Source of the DNA: Anthostomella pinea
Taxonomy: Eukaryota; Ascomycota; Sordariomycetes; Xylariales; Xylariaceae
Direction: 5' to 3'
Length of the DNA stretch: 64,000 nucleotides
Assembly: GCA_963556695.1 (NCBI GenBank)
Contig: CAUWAG010000013.1
Span: 1,240,001-1,304,000 of the forward strand
Shown: one piece after another, positions 43,649 to 55,601 of the stretch
Layout: each line of letters begins with the position of its first letter
Numbering within the stretch: position 1 is the stretch's first letter
The notes under the pieces: generated by a model
The model's database searches: none
Told to the model about the DNA's origin: nothing
The model's input: the letters and a program-made list of their open reading frames with translations, nothing else
Made by a program: the position numbers and the translations under genes

Positions 43649-44864
43649 TATGATTCCTGTATACCTTAGGTATCAGTGAGAGTCCAATGGTTGCGAGAGG
43701 TCGGCATTACATACCCCTGTAGTGGAAAGCTCAGCTGCTGGGTGAGTGATCTTCAACCGAAAAGAGTAAGTTCCACTCGCTGGGAAAGCCAAGTGGTCTG
43801 CTAAAGAGGCGCGGGAAAGGAGAATCGTGGTGGTGGAAATATTCGTGGAAAGAGGAGTTGTCGTCAAGGATGATGCGGAATGGTGAAGTGGAAATGAACA
43901 GACCCGGCGGTACGCCAGGTATTGTGAAAAGGCTATTCAAGCAACGCTACGTCTCCGCTCCCTTGCTGAGCCTACGACGGCTTCTTGTGCGCTTCACCGC
44001 TTCTTGCACTGCCGCAAGTGCTTCGTTCGTCTTGCCTCTGCCAAACGGCTTTTTGGACTACGTATCGGTTGCAGTTAATACCAGGGAAGCAACAGTATCC
44101 ACTTCCAGAAGCGCTATCGTGTTGTCAATGTTATGCTTCCGGTTTGGGATCGCGACGCGTGGACGTCAACTGTGATGACGCTTGGCTAAGCGCCCAGTGG
44201 TGGCATGCAATGTCAAGGTTGCAAGAAGTGATGTCGAGTAAACTTCAAGGTCGTGGGTCAGTGAGTGAGAGTCCGGATGGCAAGCACGCAATGGGAAGAA
44301 AGTCATGCGATTACCTGAAGGCAGCTCCAAGGGGCTAGTCGCGTGAAAGGTCGCGAATGAAGTCGCGTAATTGCGAGGGGGACACTCCGAACCTGACAAC
44401 TGGGGACTGAGAGGTCCCAAGTGGGGAGGGAAGAGAATTATGGCTTGCCAAGTTAAGAGGACAGTCTCAAAAACCGGGGCTGGTTGCTATGGTTTGCCAC
44501 CCTGACAACTTTCACCCGCTACAAATTGGAACAGTTGCCCATGCCACTGGATAATGATAACTGCAGGAGGGGTGATCCTCTATATTTCGTGTAAGTCATC
44601 GGAATTCTCAATGACCTTTCCCACTCTAGGCCGGCTTCAATCTGGCCAAGCATGGCGGATAACCGCTTGCCAGGGAGTTCGGATTGCCGAACACAAATTA
44701 CAAGAAACGAAAGGCTGGTGGATTGAGTTCATTCAAACGAAGCATATGGCCTGTACTAGAATTTTGGTAAGTTGATGGAACAGGGGTTTCCCGATGGAAT
44801 CAGCCTTCATGTATTCATCTTCGTGGCGGTGGGACCGATGGCGGCGACCTAAGAGGAGAGCAAG
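43649..44864. other. Intergenic between DEDDh-like copies
   Basis: Plus- and minus-strand frames here (for example 43858-44175) lack motifs and look like chance. No repeat stands out. Confidence 0.4.
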
Positions 44865-45063
44865 CTATATAGGGTCCCGGGACTGTACTAAGTACATACT
44901 GCACACGTTGACGTTGAACGTCTGCCCTCCGCGCGAAATCTGAATGACATACGGAGCGTTCGCTGGTGCGAAGGCAGTACGGTCTTTGTGCAGTCTAGAA
45001 GCGTGCATACCAGCGGTCAAGAGTCGGTAGGTGTCGGCTGTAGCTGGGGCGAGGGCGGCCATG
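44865..45063 (-). pseudogene. N-terminal fragment resembling the DEDDh-like family
   Basis: ATG 45063 opens 65 codons (MAALAPATADTYRLL...) with PYVIQISRGGQTFNVNV. This loosely resembles the GRIVIDSRGN...FNVNF stretch near the start of copy A, then it stops. It could be the detached first exon of another copy. Weak evidence. Confidence 0.3.
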
Positions 45064-45247
45064 GTGATGTTTGAACGAACCAAGAGCGAATGGGCCGCGC
45101 TGGAAGATATCAGTATACGTTCAGCATGGTGAGCATGTGGCTTACCTTTCTCTTGCCAGTGGACCTCTCTCATTTCCCCCGCCTATTAACCAGCAATCAA
45201 CAGCGCGTGTCGTTCGACATGCCTTGAGGCCCCATCGAGGCTGGTGC

Positions 45248-46060
45248 CTATGACCTCTTACTCTCTTTTCTCCACCGAACTTGATCTCTCCAATTTATAG
45301 TGCCATCATACTGAGGGGCCTGACCACCACGAGAGGCGACATCGGACAGCGAATACACCGCAGCAGAAGAAGGGGTACTGTTCGTAATGGCCTTGAATGA
45401 GCTCACAGCGGGTCTCAGCGGCTGCGAATATGCCACCCTAGACTGACTGGCGGTGGCGTCGACAGGGATATTGGTTCGCGTGAGGACTTGTCCGTTACCC
45501 ACGTTGGCCGCCAGCATGGGGAGGTCTCTGTGCTCGATGATAATCTTCTTCAAGTCCGGAGAGAGGAAACAAAAGGCCAGTAACAGGTGCAGAGCAAAGG
45601 CTGTCTGGTTGCCGCTGTTTCCCGCAATGCTCAAGCCTTCGAATTTGGTTGGGATGCCAAATACTTTCAGGCAAGCGAGAAAGTTCGGGGGGTGTCGCTG
45701 GTTCGAGAATCGAGCGCGCACGAGATGATGGGCCTTCAGGTCCCAATGTTCTAGCATCTTGCCTTGTCGATACCAAGTGGTCGCCTTGATCGCGCTGTGG
45801 TGGTGGGCATCACCCCAACCGACAAGAATGACCTCTCGACGGTCACAAGCGGCAATCTGGCGAGGGCTTAGACCCCATTTGGCTGCCATATCATATGCCT
45901 TCTCAAGTGTGGTAGGGGTATCGGATCGTCTTATAAATTCCGACTTCCCGAAGCCGAAGTCGAACGGGTGGGCGGCGTGGTTACTGGCAGAACAGCTGCC
46001 AGGATGGCGGATGGTAAAGAGATCGGAAGAAGATTGGCGGACGTCGCGAGTTTGTAATCA
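45248..46060 (-). pseudogene. DEDDh-like paralogue, copy B, N-terminally truncated
   Basis: Parallel to copy A: FDFGFGKSEF, then MAAKWGLSPRQI, REVILVGWGDAHHH (motif II), HLLLAF and NSGNQTAF (motif III). The tail has similar NIPVDAT, SLSDVASRGG and NWRDQV blocks. ATG 45889 begins the open frame but homology continues upstream to about 46050 (LQTRDV), where a TGA ends it. The N-terminal part with motif I is absent. As in copy A, the motif II and III acidic residues are missing. Identity to copy A is about 40-45 percent by eye, so the duplication is old. Confidence 0.55.
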
Positions 46061-47605
46061 GTGTGAAGTGATCTGAGGTGCAGTGATTGTGAAAAGATTC
46101 GTTCAAATGGAATTCCCAAAGCACGAATTTGTGGCCGGTTGCCTGGCAGCCTTAGGTTTGCTACAGTGGTCCTTGGGAGTGCGATCAGAGGCTGCTCCGC
46201 TATTCTTCAGCGACCTACTGTATTTACCAGTCCTATCCAGCAAGAAGGTAGATATGGATAACGCCCAAAGTTAGGCGCCAGAGGTTCTCCTCGATATCCG
46301 CGATGAGGCTGTTGTATGGGCATTTTACTGCATATTCAATGGTGTAACGAAAAGCAGTGTGCACTCGGACACCTTGATACCCAGCATGTTTCTTCTCGAA
46401 AAGACGCTTGATCATCATGTCCTTGCCCCTTGGTAGGATCCTGTCATGCTGGCTTCGGGTCTAAGACTTTGGCTTGAATACAACGTCGTAGAGTGAGTGA
46501 TATATTTGAGGAAAACTATACAATTGCCTAGGTAGCGTCGGGCGAAACACTACCGACGACGATGCACCAAGTAATTCCGAATCGAGACGGTGGAGACAGT
46601 ATATTGATTGATCGTGCATGGCTCGAGTTAAGGGGCCTCATGAAGAGGGAATAAATGAATGATGTAGCCTTTGGCAAAATCAACTGAGCTATCTGTTATG
46701 TGCCAAGAGGGCGAACGCTGGTAGTATCAGGAGTAGCCACGGATGTTCCCTTCGAATGATTCCGCATCATATGTAGGTATCATCAGGTCCAGATCCCATA
46801 CGTACGATCCGAACGTTTCGACCTGGCTACCCCTGAATGATTCTTAAGCCAAGCCATTTCGCAGAGTATCCCAAGAGCTCGTGGTTTCTCAGTTTCACAC
46901 GAGCTGAAGCCAACGTCCACTACGAAAGCGCCCACTCCTCGAAGAGAACGAAGAGTCAAGACGAACGCATTCAAGACAGGTAGTTAACAGGTAGCGACGG
47001 CTCAATCTAAATGGACTATGGTGCCCATTCATCACTGGGATTGATGGTTAGGAGTCCCAGCAATGCGTCACTCATACAATATTCAAACACTGAACAACGA
47101 TGGGCAAACTGATCAAGTTACAAGCTGAAGAGCTTTCAGTATCTGGCAATGTTCCATCTACAATTCTGTCTCCATCCTGCCCCCACGCTTCCTACCTTGC
47201 CTCCAGACCATGTGCCCACTGACAACCCCATCCAAACAAATTTATATGACCGTCATGCCCTTGATAATCCCCGTCGGGCCTGGGTCGAAGCGACATCGAT
47301 GTCGAACTCTGTCTTGATGTGTCTTCGGACTTGGGATGGGAGTGTTGGACGGCGCGCAAGTCACCGTGGCGTTCAGGGAGGTGGCAGTGCACCAACAAGG
47401 CCAATAGGGCATTTTTGGGCCACTTAGCCCACAGAAGGATTTTCAGAGAGATACAACAAGAACACGGATTACACCAGAATATACGTTTTCACCCATCTAA
47501 AAGCCCCCACGCTCTGTTTGACAGGGAGTGCCTCATCATCTGGGGGACGCTATTTATGAGGCCTCTTCGTGAAGATTCGTTGTTCTTTGAGGCGTTCGAT
47601 CTAGG
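46061..47605. other. Intergenic, no gene recognised
   Basis: Short frames with no motif on either strand. The right end is the left flank of the Tc1/mariner element. Confidence 0.45.
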
Positions 47606-47716
47606 TACACTGACCCTCCAAAAGTCTCCGAGCATCCACTACGCTAGTTTCAAAACGCGTCTACGCGCTTGCGACCCCCTTCTTTCTTCACCTTTTATTT
47701 ACTCAATACCAAAACG

Positions 47717-48790
47717 ATGAATTTACAAAAGGTTGGTACAATTCTGACCGCAAATCACGGGCCAAACCAGGAATTTACTTCCGAAGCTCGTGCAGCTATT
47801 GTGGTTGCCAGAGCGGCAGGCACAAGGCGCGACGATGTCGCGAGCGCATTCCATCTGGATCAGCCTCAAACTGTGACTGACATTATCAACACTGCTAGAG
47901 AGCATAACACAACGGTCTCTCAACCTCGAGAGGGAGCCACAAGGACTCTAAACAAGCGCAAAGAAACTCAGTTAGTTAAAATGGTACAAAAGTACCCCAA
48001 GATTACCTACAAAGAGCTCAAAAAGGAGAGCAGGGTCCTCAGCTCCTATATCACTATTAAGCGCGTTCTTCGCGCTCATAGGTTTTGCAAATAGAAGACA
48101 GCAAAACAGATTAAGCTTACGGAAGCTGATGCACAAGAGAGGCTCGCTTTTTGCAATAAATATGACTCCCTGGAGGCTCTGGAGGAGCTGATGCAAACGC
48201 TCTTCTCAGACGAAGTCACGGTCCAGAATTCACCCGATAATCCAGGCGATTGGGTCATCTGCCTCTCTTCTGAACGTTATAGGCAGGATCTTGTGGACCC
48301 TCGGAGTCATGGGAGACCCCGTATCTTCATTATGTGTTGGGCCTTGATCTGGTTACGCGGCAGAAAAGGTGGCCTAGGCAAAATCATCTTCTGTAAGCCC
48401 GATAAGGATGCTCTTCGCGGAGGAGTATCTTCAGCTTTATATCAAGACGTCCTTGAGGAAGGGCTCCTTCCATTTTATGAGGCTGGGGATCCTTTTATGC
48501 AAGATAACGCTCACTTCCATCGATTTGGAGGCACTCCAGAGTGGCTAGAGGAGCACGGCATCTGGACGATCGACTGACCTGCTCACAGCCCTGATTTGAA
48601 CCCGATCGAGCACGTTTGGCCACTTCTGAAGAAGCAGATACAGAGAATCGAGCCTGGTTTTGTTGATTTGAAGGCTAATATTGCCCACGAGGCATATGCC
48701 AGACAGTTAATTAAAAGGGCGTGGTCAGAGATCGATCCTAAAATGTACGCGTTCTCGTCGAATCTCTCAGCAACCAAATCACCGCAGTGA
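47717..48790 (+). pseudogene. Tc1/mariner DD34E transposase, two stops
   Basis: ATG 47717 opens a helix-turn-helix part (SEARAAIVVARAAGTRRDDVASAFH). The catalytic domain has LFSDEVTV (first Asp), MQDNAHFH (second Asp) and DLNPIEHVW (Glu), with 34 residues between second Asp and Glu. In-frame stops are TAG at 48092-48094 and TGA at 48575-48577; the second stands where these proteins have Trp in the DWPAxSPDLNP motif, a G-to-A change. Inactive. Confidence 0.88.
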
Positions 48791-48854
48791 AAAGGGCAGG
48801 TGGTTGGTACACACACTATTGAATGACTTATACAATGCAGTTTTTTTCATATTA

Positions 48855-49118
48855 TTACAGTGAGAGATGGGTGTGTGGTGAATGCTGAAAGTTGGAAGGT
48901 ATAGGCGTGTAGGGCTGCTCGAAAAGTGGGCTCGGAGACTGCTGGTCGGGGAGTGTAGCTACCGTGGCGCGACGGTAGCGAAACGCGCTGGCCACGGCCG
49001 TCTTGGTCGCGCCGCCCACCACGGCTCCGCACATGAACGCGCGAACTTCTGAAGTGAATTCATTGTTTTTGCCGCGATTTCTGCTTAAGGCGAGCCCGAA
49101 TTCGTGTAATTCATTCAT
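48855..49118 (-). pseudogene. Second transposase N-terminal fragment, inverted
   Basis: ATG 49118 starts MNELHEFG with LSRNRGKNNEFTSEVRAF and KTAVASAFRYRRATV, alignable to the first 60 residues of the neighbouring transposase at roughly half identity. The frame then leaves the family. Because the two differ so much, this is a relative and not a recent inverted copy. Confidence 0.7.
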
Positions 49119-49223
49119 TATTTGACTGCGTTGTGGTTATTTGAAAAAGAGGGTGATAGTGGATTGATTTTTGACGCGTCTGTGGGGCGTTAGGTGTACG
49201 CATAATATTGGTGGGTCAGTGTA

Positions 49224-50088
49224 GCCCACAACAGATCCTTCCAGATTACATATACATGTTTCCAACCATATGAACCACCTTAAGAGCGGACAGAAGGAGC
49301 AGTAAATGCTGACTGAATTCGAATAACGTGGAGTCCAGCAAGCGTATACGCAGTTTTCGAATGCGGGCCTGCAGTCCACTAGGAACGGCAATGGTCCATT
49401 GCCCAGAATGGTAGGACGACTAGGCAAAGAGGAGGGAGGGGTTCTGAAGATATGACGGGCCGGACAGCCAGTCGCACCTTGCTTCAAGAGCGACGTCATT
49501 AACTTTTGGTTGTGATTCTAATCGAATTTTGCGACCTTGTGTTGTCAGCACACACACGTGGGCTTTCCTTGTCAGCGACAGCCTACCGAACATACCGTAG
49601 AGCTGGGATTTAGGCCAAGAAGACGGTAGCCTAGAATTTATGTCATGCTTACTGCCATTGATAGGAAAGGTGGATGAAAGTGACGATGTTCTTCGGGCCG
49701 GAGTAAGGATGTGGCGAAACACCCCTGCTGAGGCTCCTTTATATGGGGAGGCTGATCATCTACGCAATATACTTGGCTTCAGTGGAGCATCTGCAGGCAA
49801 CGGCATTATAATAGAAGGCTTACAAGGTTGTCGTGTGGGGTGCATGGAGTTGCTCCTTCGCAGACTCAAGATGGAACTATCAGGTGGGGAATAACTTTGC
49901 GGGTCAACCTCCCCAGTCCCTGCTACGGATAACGTGGAAGTGGCGGTAGAGTGTCGTTATGACAGCAACACATCATCAGGTACTCAAGTATATAAGATCT
50001 CTTCAAGCATGCCCAGGCAGGGGGACTGGTTTCTGTTCCGAACAACAACACAACCTTGCAGGGTTTTACTTTTTATCATCGAGCCAAG
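49224..50088. other. Intergenic; promoter of the aminopeptidase
   Basis: No gene with support. An 84-codon frame from ATG 49640 has no recognisable motif. The right end is the aminopeptidase promoter and 5' UTR. Confidence 0.4.
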
Positions 50089-51568
50089 ATGAAGTACGGT
50101 CAACTGCTCTGGCTAGTGCAAGCTATCGCCCTTTCTTCTGCGTTTGACGTGGTTAGTCAAACCGCCCTGTTCCATAGTCATGATTTAGGTCTAATGCCGA
50201 TCTAGGAAGATGCGGCTAAGCAGTACTCCGAGTCCGACGTCAGAGGTCATCTGGAGAAGTTCCAGTCTATCGCCGAGAAGGGTGGCCAGCCAAACAACAA
50301 CCGGTTCATGGGGTCCAAGCCGCATGAGCAGACTCTCGATTACATTGAGAGTCAGCTGGAAAGCTGGGGCTACAAGGCGAAGAGAGAAAGCATTGACACC
50401 TTTTACTGCAAGTCAAACACAGTCAGCGTGCACATTGACAACAAGGAGATCAAAGACGTCTCGCCCTTCTGGTACTCGCCGACAGGCACGGTGGAGGGTG
50501 AACTCGCAATCGTCGAGGGCAACGGGGTTAAGGAGGTAACTTCTCCGACAGTCACTATATTCCAACCGAGCTAACTGTTCACAGAGCGACTTCGGTTCTC
50601 TGGTGAAAGACAAGATCGCCATCTTTCAGCGAGGTGGAGACAGCAATTCGGTTTTTGGTTCCCGAATTGATCACGCCCAAAAAGCTGGTGCCAAGGGAGT
50701 CCTCATTTGGAATAACAGACCGGGACCACTACGTCTCCCCGGGGGCACCCTCATCACTCTCTCCAACCCGGATGCCCTAGGTCACAAATACGTGCCGACC
50801 GCGGGTTTAACCCAGGACGCCGACAAGGACCTTGTCGAGCGAATAAAGACAGGCAAGGTGCGAGCCAAAATTGTTTCAAAGTGCGACGATAAGGAGGTCA
50901 AGACCGAGAACATCATCGCGGAGACCAAGAAGGGCGACGGTAAGAACGCATTGCTCATCGGAGCCCACACCGATTCCGTGCGCGAGGGCCCTGGTATCAA
51001 CGACAACGGGTCTGGCGTGGCTGCCGTGCTGGCACTGGCCAAATTCTTCAAGGACTTCAAGGACCAAAAGAACAAGGTCCGCTTCGCATTCTGGACAGGC
51101 GAGGAGGAGGGCCTCATCGGAGCGTACAAATACGTGCGCGCGTTGGGCACCACCGACCTTGAGGAGATCAAGCTCTACTTCAACGTTGACACCCTCGGCA
51201 GCCCGAACGGCATCAACACCGTGGTAACGACGTCGGGCGAAGAGACCAATTCGGCGGGCAAGTATCAACGCGAGTTCTACAAGAGCCAGAACCTGGCCAA
51301 CGACGAGCAAGACACGAGCCCCGCCATCGACGCGTGGGCTTTCCAGCAGTTCGGCGTCCGCGTTGTCGCGATCGAAACCGGGTTTAACGGTGAGAAGAGT
51401 GAGGAGGAAGCAGCAAAATTCGGCGGCACAGCTAAGGAGCCTTACGATGCGAACTATCACAAGGCTGGTGATACGATTAAGAACGTCAATATGGATCAGC
51501 TCGCGGTCAGCGTCAAGGCCGTCATCTACACTGCCGCCAAGTGGAGTGAAAGCTTCGATGGGCTATGA
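50089..51568 (+). CDS. Secreted M28 aminopeptidase (leucine aminopeptidase type) with PA domain
   Basis: A two-zinc exopeptidase that removes N-terminal residues from extracellular peptides. Three exons, 50089-50151, 50206-50535 and 50585-51568, with GT-AG introns (donors GTTAGT and GTAACT) give 458 aa in a single frame. The first exon codes the signal peptide (LLWLVQAIALSSAFDV). A protease-associated domain spans about 130-230 (DKIAIFQRGG, AQKAGAKGVLIWNN). Zinc-site motifs of the catalytic domain are all present: GAHTDS, INDNGSG, TGEEEG (catalytic Glu), NVDTLG and YHKAGD. Probably nutrient-regulated, though no site was identified. Intact. Confidence 0.94.
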
Positions 51569-52018
51569 TAGGGGGTGACATGGGAGGTGGACCAATTAGA
51601 CTGTAAGATATGTAGGTAGTACGCAGAGTAAATCCGCAACTTGTTTCATATTGAACCATCATGACCACACAGGGACGATCAAAGTCAGGTGCGGCCCATA
51701 TACACCTGGTCTAGTAACTGTGAGATTTCAAACCGTTCTGTATTAGAAGAGGGAAGAGAAGAAGATCTCTGGGGGAGAAGTCCCCATATATATGTACAGG
51801 TATGCCATCAGGGTGACCAGATAGTCGTACGATAATGGCGCTAGAGTGACCAGATAATCATCTGATAGTGGCGCCAGGTGAATGCCATGAAGCCACCTAT
51901 CAACGCATTTATCACCGAAAGCCTCAGCCTGGTACGATATCCAACAGTAACTTCAAGGGGAGGTCGAGGTGGCACGGTTTGCGTCACCAGACGTGCAACT
52001 GTGAAGCAAGGCTGACCA
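51569..52018. other. Intergenic before the nested LINE block
   Basis: No gene. Contains a 33-bp imperfect tandem repeat (51810-51875). It ends at the (GAT)n tail of minus-strand LINE copy B. Confidence 0.5.
51810..51875. repeat. 33-bp imperfect tandem repeat
   Basis: Units at 51810-51842 and 51843-51875 share AG-GTGACCAGATA and TGGCGC blocks with several substitutions between them. Confidence 0.7.
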
Positions 52019-52239
52019 TGTCTGATGATGATGATGATGATGATTGTATTTAACGTGGGGGATCGCTCCTCAGTAGTGCAAACCACGCCTCCCAGAGCCT
52101 CTGGATCGCAGGATTGTGGAGGTATCAAGATAATAAGTACAGTCAGTCCCGCTCACGAGCCCATCCTTGTTGTTGCAGCTGTATGACTTTGGGGTCATCT
52201 ATCTGGTCCTTCAAGAACAGCTATCTATTAGGGGCAGAT

Positions 52240-55200
52240 TGATAAAAAGAACTTGCTCTTCTCAATAAATCTTGCCCATTCCGCGCTCCTCTCCCATAAG
52301 TATTGTAAACAGGCTGCCCTAGGCGAGTACCTGGGCAGCAGTCGGTTTTTTCCAAGCCTCTTATAAAAGAAAATATGTTGTGGTGTTTTTTTCTCACCGC
52401 AGCTGCAGTGGTTATTCGAGTCTGTATGCCCAAAACGTTCGTGGTATCTAGCAAAGTCGCCATGTCCAGATCTGGCCGTTAGAAGTCTGTGTAAAATGCT
52501 CCTTTCAAAAGATATAAGGTCCCTTTTAGTTATTGTATGTGAGTATACTTCTTGATACCTAGGTTCTGATTGGTCTTTCCATTATTGATTGAATTCTTTC
52601 TTGTCCTTCTTTTTGAGATCTCTTTTTACCCAAGAGATTGTGGGAAGGTGCGTCGCGTCCGTTTCTAGCATGGCACTGTCACGGCGAGCATACTGGGGAG
52701 CTGGGAAATGGCCTGCAGCAAGCAGCTATTACTCTATTGACGAGAATATCAAGACTAGAGAGGAAAGGAAGAGAGAGAGAGAGAGAGATAGGTACAGTGG
52801 GAGGTTGCCCCTTTAAGGGGATCCTCTGGTCAGATCCTTCCCCTATTGGGAAGTATCCGCTTGTCATGTGGGAAGGCCTGTGCAGGCCGTCACAGGCACC
52901 CTCTTTTGTTAGTGTATTAGCAGCTTCGTTACTATCAATATCTCTGTGTCCAGGGATCCACTTGACGGTCACTCCAGGAGTGTGTGCTGTGGCAAGTTCT
53001 TAGAATCGTAGAAAAATGTTCTGTGATGTCTCGGGTGGAGTCCCATTGAGCCCATCTACCACTGACGTGTTGTCCAGTCAGACATATAGCTGTTTTCTGT
53101 ATCTAATTGCCCTGGCTGCTGCGAGACCTTAGAGAGCGCCATGGACTTCAGCATTTACCACTTCTGCTTGTAGAAGTCTGTCCTTTCCCTGATATATTTC
53201 TTGTATAGTGCCGCCTTTCCTGATGGTGTCCCCATCCAGTGCGGGTCGTGCCTTGGTCGTCCAATTGTGATCCATCTGAGTAGATGACAAGGTCAGTGTT
53301 CACGTTTCTTCCCTATAGCCATTGCTTAAAGAGCTCTGTTTTTTTGTCTTTGTCTTTGCGGACTGGGGGCTTTTTCCATGATGGCCTGGTAAGTGTTGGT
53401 CTCTGGAAGTCAGGGACTAGCTGGAAGCTCCTTTGTAACCTTGTTGGATCCTTGCGGGCTTGTATTTGGAGCCTGCCAACAAGAGGGTGTCTCTGGTCTA
53501 TTCGTCCTAGTCGGAGGCCGTGACGTCGTCGTATTGACTCTGCAAGAACTCCAGCTGGGGGAATCTGCGATTCAAAATGTAGGATATGCCCAGGGTGTGT
53601 TTTCCAGACTGGCAAGATAGCCCTGATCGCCGTTCGTAGTACAGCATCTATTGTCCCAAGAAGCCCCTTAATGCGACATGCTGATGTCTCACCTGAGCTC
53701 CTGATTTTCTCGATTCCTGGGTACCAGGTCTCCAGGCCGTGTGTAAGAATAGGAATAACACAAGCTTTTACAGCCCTCCTGATTGATTTTATTGGGAGTC
53801 CCTTGACTGTGTTGCATAGTCCTCAAAGGTGATTTGTTACCCTACTAGCTTTCTTGGCCCAGTGAGAAACATGAACTTCGAAGTTTAGTTTTCTATCCAG
53901 AAGGACACCTAGCCATCGCATAGAATGCTTAGCTATTTTGTTCATTATCCCGTGGCGGACTGGAGGGTTGTCTGAGTTCTTTTTTTGCAAGAAGTGCATG
54001 ATCTCGGTTTTGTCGGGGTCAAACTCAATAGCATTATTGTGTTCATATTGGTTGAGCAAATAAAGGTTTCTAAAAGCCTCTGTAGCTATTTCCTTAAGGT
54101 TCTTTCCAATACAGAGAGTTGCTAGGTCGTCTGCATATCCAAAGCGTCTTCTTTTCATGCTAAGTTGGGCACAGATTGGCTCGGTATACAGCATGTAAAG
54201 GATTGGAGAGGCTGGTGAACCTTGTGGTAGCCCACAAGTGAGAGCTTTTATATCGGTCATAATACCTTCAAACCAAACTCTTGCGGACCGCTCGGACATG
54301 AATGATTGGACCCATCTTATAAGAAAGCCTGGCCAGCCCTGTTCTCTCATGCGAACCACCAGCCGTCCCTTTAGGGCAGCATCAAAGGCCCCTTTCACAT
54401 CTGACGTGACTACTGTTGCAACGAGGCCTTGGTCAAGGGCCTGCTCAATATCATGTATGAGTGCAGCTACTAGGTCAGTGGCAGAGCGCTTTGGTAGAGC
54501 TCCAAAATGTTGTGGAGCTAGAATTCCAAGTTTGACAATAAACCAGGTAATTCTTTTCGCGATGAGTCGTTCTAAGCCTTTGCCAAGACATGACAGTAGC
54601 GATATTGGTCTGTAGGCCCTGGGATTGGAGTAGTCTTTCTTTCCTGGTTTTGGGATCATTACCACCTCAGCTGCTTTGAATGGTTTAGGGTGGTGTCCAA
54701 TCTATAGACAGGTCTAGAAAGGGCTCTGATATGTTTCTTAATGACAGGCCAGCATGCTTTCAAAATCTGTACTGTGAGGGTGTTTACTCCCGGAGAGTTG
54801 CTCTTGGTCCCTATAGTGCACCCTTCAGCCTTTTCCAGTCCGACATGGTATTCAAGGGGGATGTGTGGCTTGTGTTGTGTGATCTGAGCGGACCAGGGGT
54901 CGATAATATCGTTGTCTGGGGTACTTTGTTCAAGCATGGCTGAGTATAGTGCATTTGCCTTGCTCTCTTGTGACTCAAATATTTGGTCTCTTATGATGAT
55001 TAGTGGGGAACGCAATCCTGCTGACAGCTTGTGCCAAGAAACGATTCTGTACAGGTCCTTTGGTTCAGTCGTTGAATCGATTAGAGTCTGCCAGTACTCT
55101 CTCCTAGCTTTCCGAACCACGCAGCAAAAGTCCTGTCAGGCTGATTTCCGCCCTTCTTGGCTTGCGGTCTATTTGGACAAGGCCCTGTATGTCTGAATAG

Positions 55201-55596
55201 TTGCTTTGCATTTATTATTCCACCAAACAGTGGGCCTAGATTGTCGGGGCTTCTTACCCACTGTCCTGACACAGCCTTGGATCATATTGATCAAACTCTG
55301 TGTAAAGGCAGCCACCTGGCCAGGGATTGTACCCAGCCGGGGGAGCTTGTGAATCCTGTTTTGGATATTATCAATTAGCTCTTGTATTTTGTCGTCCGGG
55401 ATTATCTAACAATCAGCCTTAGGGACCCGGTCCAGGTCTCCCTGAATTGGAACAACTATTCGTAATGTCTTGTGATCTGAGGTGCACTGGAGTGCATCAT
55501 TCACTGAGGCTTCGGCCATGAGGACATCTGAGAAAACCAGATCTAGTACATTTCTGTCATCATGTGTCGGGACATCTGGTTCAGAAATCAGATCCA
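52240..55596 (-). pseudogene. LINE B ORF2 relic (RT and RNase H part)
   Basis: The longest open piece, 54665-53823, spans reverse transcriptase motifs YRPISLLSCLGK, DVKGAFD, GLPQGSPASP and FGYADD, so the catalytic pair itself survives. The connection and RNase H pieces (53615-53313 and 52972-52900) are in other frames. A solo LTR at 52677-52894 splits the region just after the RNase H motif. Not functional. Confidence 0.85.
52677..52894. mobile_element. Solo LTR, 218 bp, TG...CA with 5-bp duplication
   Basis: Compared with copies at 34860 and 62870, LINE B has 218 extra bases starting TGTCACGG and ending CCGTCACA, flanked by GGCAC on both sides (52672-52676 and 52895-52899). Near-inverted TGT/ACA ends and a 5-bp duplication are those of an LTR left by recombination. 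It holds a (GA)n run. It does not match the Copia LTR at 55602, so it is another family. Confidence 0.8.
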
Positions 55597-55601
55597 GTCC
55601 G

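Larger units (their letters stand above)
47608..49221. mobile_element. Tc1/mariner-type element, composite, with TIRs and TA duplication
   Basis: Left end CACTGACCCTCC and right end GGTGGGTCAGTG form 12-bp terminal inverted repeats with one mismatch, flanked by TA on both sides (47606-47607 and 49222-49223). Between them lie a broken transposase reading right (47717-48790) and, in inverse orientation at the right, the start of a second related transposase (49118-48855). The total, 1614 bp, is a normal size for this class, but the internal arrangement is not. Confidence 0.75.

Noticed and set aside
51840..52040. A second SINE just left of LINE B
   Set aside because: The (GAT)n run there is the tail of LINE B itself; no tRNA-like head or second target duplication was found.
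54238..54615. Plus-strand frame of 125 codons within LINE B
   Set aside because: It is the antisense of the reverse transcriptase; the same shadow appears opposite the intact copy near 33138-33515.
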